Below are positions 9,983 through 17,334 of a stretch of 64,000 nt of DNA, piece after piece. The position numbers were made by a program, and so were the translations under genes. The first letter of the stretch is position 1. Every line of letters begins with the position of its first letter. The notes beneath the pieces were generated by a model. The model had not been told where the DNA came from, did no database searches, and was given only the letters and a program-made list of their open reading frames with translations. Source of the stretch: Periweissella cryptocerci (GTDB taxonomy: Bacteria; Bacillota; Bacilli; Lactobacillales; Lactobacillaceae). Where the stretch lies: the NCBI RefSeq assembly GCF_004358325.1, contig NZ_CP037940.1:1426001-1490000 (forward strand), given 5' to 3'.

Positions 9983-10001
9983 TAGTTATACACCTTTCGA
10001 T

Positions 10002-10015
10002 TGTAATCGCTTACA
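10002..10015. promoter_or_regulatory. cre site (CcpA operator) upstream of family member B
   Basis: TGTAATCGCTTACA matches TGWAANCGNTNWCA exactly and overlaps a plausible minus-strand -10 element (TAAAAT), so CcpA bound here would be expected to repress. Confidence 0.72.
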
Positions 10016-10067
10016 TTTTAGTGAAACAACATCTCACGCAAAACGTATACGTGCCGCCTAAATATAA

Positions 10068-10163
10068 TCAAAATATGGCGTGCCCTGCGTCAATTTTGGT
10101 CAAGCGGTTTGTTGTATTAGGATAGTACATGTCTTGCTTGAGTGCTTGTTCTAAATTTGTCAT
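10068..10163 (-). pseudogene. Truncated N-terminus of the paralogous family
   Basis: After a strong ribosome binding site (TGGGGGC), an ORF of 31 codons reads MTNLEQALKQDMYYPNTTNR and LTKIDAGHAIF before a stop. This matches the first 30 residues of members B and C (MT-x-I, then VYY, then LT-x-IDV). The remainder of the gene is absent, so this is a decayed sixth copy. The 10164-10350 interval next to it shows no further homology or ORF. Confidence 0.7.
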
Positions 10164-10350
10164 ATTGTTGCCCCCATTTTTTCATTCTCCATATATATGA
10201 AATTTACACAATTATCGTCAACCTAAACCGCCCTAATCGCAACATCTGCCACTAATTTAATTATAAGTCGCATGCTTATCAACAATGTACAGTCTTCGCA
10301 TTTTTATTAAATTATTACCACAATACATCAGCTATCCGGCTATAAACTCC

Positions 10351-10920
10351 TCACATTGGTATTCTCTTCATTCGTTCAATGAAATCCGTACCCTCAGTCA
10401 ATTTGTCAAAACCAAATTTTCTGACAAGATCACTCAATTCACCACTTGTAGTCGCCACTGCAAATTTAGTTTTTAAACCTAGCTCATCAACCACTGGATA
10501 ATTTACATCCAGCGCCAATAACTTCATGGCTAAAATAAGCGACATATTCACAAAATGGTAACTTCCGTTTAACGTTTTCAACTCAATAAATGTTCGATAA
10601 TTATCCGTTGGCAGTGAAATGTATGGGACGCCATTACCAGATACTTCACTAACCAAACTAACATGTAACTCAATAATGTCTTCATTTTTAAATGATAAAA
10701 ATAGCTCATCATCTGATTTAAGTATATCAATACCACATTCTGTAAATTTCAATAAACCTACTACTGGTTTAGGCTTCCCAAATGCTACCCACTTACCATT
10801 ATGTTTCGTATGCAATGGATAGTTAGTTTCATCCAAACTAACATCAATCTGTGTTAGTTTTTGCTTGTTATTAGGATAGTACACTACGCCGTTCACTAAA
10901 ATATTCTTTATGTTTGTCAT
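10351..10920 (-). CDS. Member C of the unrecognised paralogous family
   Basis: The 189-residue protein aligns with member B along its whole length: VYYPNNKQKLTQIDV, then YPLHTKHNGKW, then IIELHVSLVSEV (the family signature, with the Arg replaced), YHFVNMSLILAMKLL and YPVVDELGLKTKF. ATG at 10920 was chosen because TTGAGGAATG precedes it and it matches the MTNI/MTPI starts of its relatives. It lies directly downstream of the pediocin-like bacteriocin and its immunity gene, probably in the same transcript. Confidence 0.75.
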   Translation of the reverse strand: MTNIKNILVNGVVYYPNNKQKLTQIDVSLDETNYPLHTKHNGKWVAFGKPKPVVGLLKFTECGIDILKSDDELFLSFKNEDIIELHVSLVSEVSGNGVPYISLPTDNYRTFIELKTLNGSYHFVNMSLILAMKLLALDVNYPVVDELGLKTKFAVATTSGELSDLVRKFGFDKLTEGTDFIERMKRIPM

Positions 10921-10958
10921 GTTCATTCCTCAAAATTAATTATTAACCTGCATAATAA

Positions 10959-11255
10959 TCATAATGTTGCGGTAAATCCAAACATCATGCCATTGTTATT
11001 AGATGAGTGAGCCAAGATGGTTAATTCTTTAAAGGCAGCGTGTCCTTCATCAGTTAAAGAAAATTTTTTCTGAAAAATTAAGGGATTGATTTGCTTAACA
11101 AATTGCAGTAGTAGCACGTGTGGTTCATTTTTTTCGTTATCAAGCTTGGCAAAAGTTTCTTTAATTAATTCTTTTGCTTCATTATTGTCACCAGCTAACG
11201 ATTTGTAAATTGTTGATAGCAATTTTTTTGCCTGATCGTTGATATTATTTTTCAT
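10959..11255 (-). CDS. Bacteriocin immunity protein, class IIa type
   Basis: A 98-residue protein with no membrane segment and predominantly helical composition. Length, the LLSTIYKSLAG start, and the FSLTDEGHAAFKELTILAHS segment (compare FTAEENKVLAAINELAHS of the pediocin immunity protein) support the class IIa immunity family, a four-helix bundle acting from the cytosol. It starts 20 bases after the pediocin-like structural gene with its own GAGGTG ribosome binding site, which is the standard order of such operons. Confidence 0.75.
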   Translation of the reverse strand: MKNNINDQAKKLLSTIYKSLAGDNNEAKELIKETFAKLDNEKNEPHVLLLQFVKQINPLIFQKKFSLTDEGHAAFKELTILAHSSNNNGMMFGFTATL

Positions 11256-11275
11256 AATTTAAGCACCTCAACTTT

Positions 11276-11488
11276 TTAGTAGGCGTGCCCAAGACTATTC
11301 CCGAATGCTCCAAGGATACCTTGAGCGACACCACCCCAATCCACACTAACTTTACCATTAGCAGAAACATGAACGCCATTAGGGTAAGTTTTTGAATTTG
11401 AGGATTTCTTTTTCTTTCCCCCATCAATAGATGCTAATTCCTCTTTTTCAATTTTAGTGTATTTCATAGCCAATTCGTCCAATGCCAT
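11276..11488 (-). CDS. Pediocin-like bacteriocin precursor lacking the disulfide cysteines
   Basis: The 70-residue precursor has a double-glycine leader (MALDELAMKYTKIEKEELAS then IDGG). The predicted mature peptide is 46 residues, starting KKKKSSNSK and then KTYPNGVHVSANGKVSVDWG counted from the last Lys. This copies the pediocin box YGNGV-x-C-x-x-x-x-C-x-V-x-W-G, but Gly is Pro in YPNGV and both conserved cysteines are Val. The C-terminal half is hydrophobic and Gly-rich, ending SLGHAY. It should be cleaved and exported by the C39 transporter encoded upstream. ATG at 11488 follows GGAGGG; an earlier in-frame ATG at 11509 lacks a signal. Confidence 0.85.
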   Translation of the reverse strand: MALDELAMKYTKIEKEELASIDGGKKKKSSNSKTYPNGVHVSANGKVSVDWGGVAQGILGAFGNSLGHAY

Positions 11489-11554
11489 TTTTATTTTCCC
11501 TCCGTACAAACCTTCTAAAAAGCAATTTCTTCGTGTTGACAGTTTGTACCACTA

Positions 11555-11827
11555 TCATCGAATTAATTCATCAACTGTTATCTCAAAAAAATCAGCCATC
11601 TCAATTAATATATCAATTGATGGCGTTCGTACACCACTTTCATAATGCGAAATTGCAGAACGCGCGAGATTCAACTTTTCGGCTAATTCAGTTTGTGACA
11701 TATTAGCACCTTGTCGTAGGCGCTTAATATTCTTACAAATATTTCGTCCATCCCAAATTGGGTTGCCTGCCACCTCATCTTTTTCCGACAATTCATGCCG
11801 ATGTAAGTTTTCAAAATTTTCTTTCAT
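11555..11827 (-). CDS. XRE-family regulator with a leader-like N-terminal extension
   Basis: A 90-residue protein. From about residue 28 it is a typical HTH_3 domain: IKRLRQGANMSQTELAEKLN, the recognition helix LARSAISHYESGVRTPS, then IDILIEMADFFEITVDELI. The 25 residues before it (FENLHRHELSEKDEVAGN) resemble a degenerate double-glycine leader and align with the extension of the other HTH protein at 16083. ATG follows GAGGGA. It sits between the HlyD gene and the bacteriocin gene, so it probably regulates this cluster. The extension is unusual for such short regulators. Confidence 0.8.
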   Translation of the reverse strand: MKENFENLHRHELSEKDEVAGNPIWDGRNICKNIKRLRQGANMSQTELAEKLNLARSAISHYESGVRTPSIDILIEMADFFEITVDELIR

Positions 11828-11855
11828 TTTTATCCCTCACTGCCGTCTGCAATAT

Positions 11856-13220
11856 TCATTTATCAAGTAACTTATCCTTATAATAGTTGAAAAAAGTCTT
11901 CTTGCCGGTAATCACAACAAGCTTTCCTTCTAATCCATACCTTAAATGCGTTAATTGTTTTTTTTCAATCCGGGTCGTTGCCACCACTTTGAATACATTT
12001 CCCTTAGAAGTCGCTGTTGGTGCACTGGCAATTGATTGAATCTTGCCTCGTAAAATTAATGGTTTCGGTAATGATTGATACAAGCTGAGTCGTACTGATT
12101 GCTCATTCTTTAAATTAACTACATCAGCTACTGAAACATACGCTACCATACTAATTTTTGTCTGATCCTTTAGTATTGGGTACAACTCTGCGATAACGCT
12201 CCCAGCGGGAATCATTTGTTGCCCTTTAACTTGTTCATTCTCATGAATAATCCCTGGTGCTGGCGCAACAACTGAATTTTGGTAATTTTCATTATGTTGT
12301 ACTTTTAGTTTTGCTTGCAATTGTTCAAGATTTGCACTTAAAGTAGTTTGTTCCTTACTTGCCGCCAACAGCTGTTCCGACTTCAATGAAGCTAGTTTTG
12401 CAGTCAAATCATCTGACTTATCAGCTTTATCAGCGATACCAGCCACCTGAACTTGGTAACTTGCCTTAGTATCCTGTAGTTGGTCAATCTGTTGTTGGAC
12501 GCCACTAACAGTCGTCGCTTTCAACGCGGCACGATCGTGTTTGGCTGTATTACGTATTTGTTGCTGATATAGCTTGAAATTAGTCTTTAACGAACTACTT
12601 TTAGCTAATACATTTTTATTACTCTTAATTGACTGCAAGAGTAACCGATAGTCATCAATTTTTGCTTGATATCTTTCTAATTGCGCATTAACTTTGCCTT
12701 TAACTTTAGCTGAACTCTGATTTGCTTTATCTATCTGGGTATCACTTTGTGTTTGTGCCGACTTCAATAGTTTAACCTGAGCTAAGTAATCATCTAACAA
12801 GCTTGAATATCCAAATTTGTCAGCGTTTGTAAACGTATTCGTATCGGTTTTTAAGCCTGTTTGTAATAATTCCAGTTTGATTTCTTGCTGCTTCAAATCT
12901 GATAATTGTTCATTCAGCAGTGTCGTTTCACTCACAGCATTTTTAGCGTTATACGTGAGTAACACTGTCCCCTTTTTTACAACTTTATTATCCGCTAAAT
13001 TATTATTAACAATTGGATTACTGCTGGTTGATTGAATCGTGCCAATTACCCGTGTTGGCTGCAATTCCCCCGTTGCTTTAACCACAATTTCTTTCTGACC
13101 AAACAGTGAGAAACCGACAATTAAAATAACAATTAGCAGTATTGGTACAATAATCAATGTCGAAAAATTTTGATAACGGCGGTGATAGAATTCAGCACTC
13201 TCTAATAATTTTGGATCCAT
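11856..13220 (-). CDS. HlyD-family bacteriocin secretion accessory protein
   Basis: The 454-residue protein has a short cytosolic start, one membrane anchor (about residues 20-42, LIIVPILLIVILIVGFSLFG), a biotinyl-lipoyl-like segment, a long helical coiled-coil region (about 90-300) and a second lipoyl/beta-barrel part. This is the layout of LcnD/MesE-type accessory proteins, which work with C39 peptidase ABC exporters to carry double-glycine bacteriocins across the membrane and wall. It starts 9 bases downstream of the ABC transporter gene. Confidence 0.9.
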   Translation of the reverse strand: MDPKLLESAEFYHRRYQNFSTLIIVPILLIVILIVGFSLFGQKEIVVKATGELQPTRVIGTIQSTSSNPIVNNNLADNKVVKKGTVLLTYNAKNAVSETTLLNEQLSDLKQQEIKLELLQTGLKTDTNTFTNADKFGYSSLLDDYLAQVKLLKSAQTQSDTQIDKANQSSAKVKGKVNAQLERYQAKIDDYRLLLQSIKSNKNVLAKSSSLKTNFKLYQQQIRNTAKHDRAALKATTVSGVQQQIDQLQDTKASYQVQVAGIADKADKSDDLTAKLASLKSEQLLAASKEQTTLSANLEQLQAKLKVQHNENYQNSVVAPAPGIIHENEQVKGQQMIPAGSVIAELYPILKDQTKISMVAYVSVADVVNLKNEQSVRLSLYQSLPKPLILRGKIQSIASAPTATSKGNVFKVVATTRIEKKQLTHLRYGLEGKLVVITGKKTFFNYYKDKLLDK

Positions 13221-13229
13221 TGTATTCCC

Positions 13230-15381
13230 CTATTTATTAAATAAATCATAATAGAAACCATGGTTTGCCATTAAATCAGCATGTGAACCTTGCTCAATCA
13301 CGCTACCTTTATCCATGACTATCACTTTCTCTGCACGTTCGGCAATTGTTAATCGGTGTGCAATGAAAATAATTGTTTTATCTGTTAGGTTCAACAAATT
13401 ATCCATAATTTTCTTTTCAGTTAGAACATCAAGGTTACTAGTTGACTCATCAAAGATAATCACCGGTGCCCCTGTAAGAATTGCCCGGGCAATCGCAATT
13501 CGTTGTTTCTGACCACCGGACATGCCACTAGACTCAGATAATTCACTATCGTATTTTAATTGCATTGCCTCAATGTCGTCACGGATTTCAGCGAGTTCCA
13601 CAGCGTGCTTAATATCTTCATCGGTTACACTTGGCTGAGCTCCCAGTGTAAGATTCTCCATGATCGTACCGGTAAAAATAAATGGTTGTTGCGGAACATA
13701 ATTCACGTATTGGCGAATTTGTTTCTTATCAACATCAGCAATATCATTTCCATTAATTAATACTCGTCCACTATTTGGTTGAAAAAAATTAACAAGTAGC
13801 TTAATTAAGGTCGTTTTACCAGATCCACTAATTCCGACTAATGCCACTTTCTCTCCCTGATTAATTTGCGCGCTGACATCATTCAATGTGAGTTTGCCAA
13901 ACCCATAATTAAAGCTAATATTTTCAAAGACAATATCACCAGCCAAATTTTTAGGTGTTATTGGTGCTTGTTTAGTTTTGAATTCTGAATCGACCAGATA
14001 AACTTCATTTAGTCGATTATTAGCGACTTTAGCTGCCTGTAATTTTGTCTGTAAGTTAATAATTGTTTGCAATGGATTAGTGAAATATGCTAACAACGCA
14101 TTGTACGTTACTAGTTCCCAAATACTGATACTACCTTTCATTACTAACTGTGCCCCGACCCATAAAATAACTACGTTTAAAATCAATTCCATCCCATCTT
14201 TAATTGCAGTTTGAATAAGGGTGGCTTTTTGATATTTGAAAGATTTATCTAGTGTTTCGACAAACTCTCGATCAATCTTGGTGTAACTGGCCGCTTCACT
14301 GGTTAATGATTTTATCGTTTCAATCCCATTGATATTTTCAATAATTGAAGAGCTTAACATTGAATTACTCTGCATCACATCATTATTCATTCGCTCAAAA
14401 GGCTTCATAAACAATAGAATGATTGCTGCATAAACTGGAATAGAGACTAGGGTAATTAAAAACAACTTCATATTCTGGACAGCTAGGACTGCGCCCACAA
14501 TGATTAAAATCCATACATCTAAGAACAATGACAACATCGTACTAGCCAATGCATCAATGATTGAATTAGCATCCGTAAATCGTGAAATAATTTCACCAGT
14601 TCTCCTAGTGGCAAAAAAAAGACATTGGCAATTCAAAAATGTGTTTAATGTACGACAAAATAACGTCAATCGACAAACGTTGTCCCATTACCGTTAATAA
14701 ATAATTTTGCGCAAACGTTAAAATTTGCTGAATGATGTACGCTACAATCAACCCCATTGAAATAATACCTAAGGTGCTCTTCATGGCGTTTGGAATGAAA
14801 GAATCAATAATCCCTTGTAGGAAATACGAGCCAATAATACTGATAATTGTGACTAAGACTGAAGCGATAATGATGTTAACAACTAACTGGCGTTGTTTCA
14901 TTAAAATTGGAATAAAGGAAAGTAGCGAACCTTTCGATTCACTCGTAGGTTTATACTCTGGTGTCGGCGCAATAAATAACGCCACGCCTGTCCATTCAGC
15001 TTCAAATGTATCTCGTGGTAACTTTGTAATTCCTACGGTATCATCCGGATCGGCAACTAGCACAGATTTTTTGTACGCCTTAATTACAACATAATAGTGC
15101 GGAGTATCTCCATTTTTTATCACGTGAGCAATAAACGGATATGGTATATCATTCATCTCGAATAACGACATGTCAGCACGTACCGCTCGTGTTTCAAAAC
15201 TTAAATCTTCAGCTGCTTTCACAATCCCTAGTGCAGTTGTTCCCTCCATATCTGTCTTTGCAAGTTCACGTAGATGCGCTAGTGACACGATAGAACCATA
15301 TGTTCTGATAATCATGGCTAATGCTGCAACACCACAATCACGTTCATCAATTTGAGGAATTAGGATAAATTTTTTGAACAT
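13230..15381 (-). pseudogene. C39 peptidase bacteriocin ABC exporter, frameshifted in a T8 tract
   Basis: Two frames together encode a complete exporter of about 716 residues. The first (from 15381) has the C39 cysteine protease domain: DERDCGVAALAM with Cys16 and the His of TPHYYVVI. The first membrane segments follow, stopping at LPMSFFCH near 14605. The second resumes with FFATRRTGEIISRF, more membrane segments and a full ATPase: Walker A GISGSGKTT, signature SGGQKQR, Walker B VIIFDEST. The break is in a run of eight T (minus strand, about 14613-14620); seven T would restore one frame. It would cleave leaders after GG and export the peptides of this cluster. It may be phase-variable, truly broken, or a sequencing error. 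Confidence 0.85.
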
Positions 15382-15433
15382 ATATTCTCCAATCTACACA
15401 AGCAAAAAAGAATCAGACACATCGGAAAATAAA

Positions 15434-16027
15434 TTAGAATGCGGTACCTAACATTGTCATGTATTCTGGATAATTAGTATTTTTGATAATATCTACGTAA
15501 TTTTTATCAAAATAATTTTGTAGCATCCTCTCATCAAATGTCTGTGAGATTGTTTTTAGATTTAACGGATCTTCTACTTTAATTCCATCAAATACTTTGT
15601 TATTTACAATTAGTACAGCCAGGCTAAGTGAGTGACTTACAAAATAATATTCCTTATCGCCCAAATTGAAGTAGATAAATGTCCAGTATTTATTATCTCC
15701 AAAGAGAAGTGGCCCACCGTGACCAAATGTCCGAAATATTCCAACTTCAATCGATTCAATATCAGAATTATAAAATTTATCAAAAATTTCACTAGTTTCG
15801 TCGTAGAGCGATACGACATCATTTTCAATCTTTACCAATCCAGATACTTGAGAGCTTAATGTCTTCATGTAAGTGTAATCAATATATTTTCCAATTTTGT
15901 TTCCATCCTTTTTAGGGTACAAAATACCATCAATATCAAAAATCATAAGAGACAAATTTGTTTGACTTTTCCCAGCGATATTAGCAAAATTTACGATCCT
16001 AGTTGTATCAAAAATATTAACTTTCAT
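15434..16027 (-). CDS. Member D of the unrecognised paralogous family
   Basis: A 197-residue protein, more diverged and more AT-rich than members B and C. Family landmarks are a DIDGILYPKKDG segment, a V-x-L-Y strand, the signature IESIEVGIFRTFG, the aromatic strand KEYYFVSHSLSLAVL, and a C-terminal helix ending NYPEYMTM. ATG at 16027 was chosen because AAAAGGAG precedes it. A cre-like site lies about 50 bases upstream. It is located between a leader-HTH gene and the ABC exporter, in the same direction. Confidence 0.65.
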   Translation of the reverse strand: MKVNIFDTTRIVNFANIAGKSQTNLSLMIFDIDGILYPKKDGNKIGKYIDYTYMKTLSSQVSGLVKIENDVVSLYDETSEIFDKFYNSDIESIEVGIFRTFGHGGPLLFGDNKYWTFIYFNLGDKEYYFVSHSLSLAVLIVNNKVFDGIKVEDPLNLKTISQTFDERMLQNYFDKNYVDIIKNTNYPEYMTMLGTAF

Positions 16028-16073
16028 AATGAATTCTCCTTTTAAGTGTTTTAAGTGTACTATACCCTGCTGT

Positions 16074-16087
16074 TGCAAGCGCTTACA
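16074..16087. promoter_or_regulatory. cre-like site upstream of family member D
   Basis: TGCAAGCGCTTACA matches TGWAANCGNTNWCA with one mismatch (C at the first W). It overlaps the last codons of the HTH gene. Confidence 0.5.
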
Positions 16088-16397
16088 GAAAGCTCTGAAA
16101 GCCCACGCTTGCATCATTTAATGCTAGCAAAATAGATGTTCTATCCCCCAACACTAATACGTCGAGGGAAATATTGACTACTTGACTAATTGTAACAACC
16201 AAATCAATTGAAGGTTCACGAATTCCCCGTTCATATTTGGACAATAGTGCTTGATCAACGTCAATCTCCTCTCCAAATTGCTCTTGAGTGAGCGTTAACG
16301 CATTTCGAATGAGGCGCATATTCTCGCCTAACGAGCCTCCTGAAATATAACTCAGTTCGGAAAGACTGATATTTTCAAACTTATCGAATATATCCAT
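16083..16397 (-). CDS. Double-glycine leader fused to an XRE-family HTH domain
   Basis: A 104-residue protein. Residues 1-21 read MDIFDKFENISLSELSYISG followed by a second G, a textbook double-glycine leader (hydrophobic residues at -4, -7, -12 and acidic/Ser-Leu pattern). Directly after GG comes an HTH_3 domain: ENMRLIRNALTLTQEQFGEE, helix DQALLSKYERGIREPSIDL, then VVTISQVVNISLDVLVL, and a short hydrophobic tail. AAGGAAGG precedes the ATG. The protein could be a DNA-binding regulator that docks on the peptidase domain of the exporter, or one cleaved by it. A chance fusion of a bacteriocin leader to a regulator is also possible. It resembles the HTH protein at 11555. Confidence 0.8.
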   Translation of the reverse strand: MDIFDKFENISLSELSYISGGSLGENMRLIRNALTLTQEQFGEEIDVDQALLSKYERGIREPSIDLVVTISQVVNISLDVLVLGDRTSILLALNDASVGFQSFL

Positions 16398-16430
16398 TCC
16401 AGACCTTCCTTTCGTTTGCGAAAAGAAAAA

Positions 16431-16946
16431 CTATATATACTTAGCATAAATTGTACTTTTGACTAAGTTTTGATATGAGTACTCATCTATTTGTTTCATT
16501 AAATGGCGTAAATCAGTACTTACATTGAACTTTTCAATTAACTTTAAATCATCAATTATTTCATATTGTGAGTTAAAATTAGCTAACGTGAACGATAGGA
16601 TCATTGAATGAACAAGAAAATAATACGATTGAGTATACGTTCTTAGTGTTATCATGGTTCGGTACATTTTTCGCCCGTTTAAATAGTGTTGTCGTATTAT
16701 TCCCACATGTATTGCTTTAATATCTTCAGAAAAAATAGTCCTAGTTTTTTTTTCATCATACTGAATTTTCACTTCTGAACGTTCAAATTCTATTGTGCTC
16801 ATTTTGCGATTTGGCAAATCACCAGTAATTTTTTTCAATTCTGGATAATGCGTATGCCCAATTATGGCATCAACTCTCGTTAATTGAGAGTTTGTATTTA
16901 TTTCATACACTGGATTCCACTTAATTAAATCGTTTAATTTGTCCAT
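16431..16946 (-). CDS. Member E of the unrecognised paralogous family
   Basis: A 171-residue protein. ATG at 16946 was chosen because GGAGGAGCT precedes it, and the start MDKLNDLIKWNPVYEINTNS then aligns with members B and C. Other landmarks are LTRVDAIIGHTHYPEL, the signature IKAIHVGIIRQHYLNGRKMY, the strand TQSYYFLVHSMILSF, and the C-terminal DDLKLIEKFNVS. It follows the glycosyltransferase gene after a terminator and precedes the leader-HTH gene. A likely promoter element, TTATACTGTG, lies near 17030 and resembles one upstream of the peptide gene at 18853. Confidence 0.72.
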   Translation of the reverse strand: MDKLNDLIKWNPVYEINTNSQLTRVDAIIGHTHYPELKKITGDLPNRKMSTIEFERSEVKIQYDEKKTRTIFSEDIKAIHVGIIRQHYLNGRKMYRTMITLRTYTQSYYFLVHSMILSFTLANFNSQYEIIDDLKLIEKFNVSTDLRHLMKQIDEYSYQNLVKSTIYAKYI

Positions 16947-17334
16947 AGCTCCTCCAAAATCAACTGAGAAAATACTGCCAAATGCATTCATTATTGACAA
17001 TCGCTAGCAAAAATCATATCAACACGCACAGTATAAGTCTCTTATGTACTTAAGACAAGTACATATTGTATTTTTTTACGCTTAATGTAAAAGTGTTGTT
17101 GGTTTTTTTGCACTTTGCTAATCTTTTGTGCTATTTCCAATATAACCACTACGTGAAAAGACTAAATAAAATACTTTAAATATAAAATGGCACCTACTTT
17201 TAAAATCTGCGTGAATGCAGAATAAAAGTAAGTGCCAATAATGCATATTCGTATGAGGTCGAGTCAAGCGTTAACGGTCAAGCGAAAACTATTTGTTAAA
17301 TCTTTGCGACGTGCTGGTACACGTTATCGTTTCT
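16947..17334. other. Intergenic region with terminator and promoter
   Basis: It holds the terminator at 17188-17237 and AT-rich sequence. A palindrome-like TGTACTTGTCTTAAGTACA (minus strand, near 17050) sits just upstream of the probable promoter of member E. No gene was seen. Confidence 0.5.
17188..17237 (-). terminator. Terminator after the glycosyltransferase gene
   Basis: Long stem TGGCACTTACTTTTATTCTGC with its complement and a six-base loop; on the minus strand it is followed by a T-rich tract. Confidence 0.8.
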
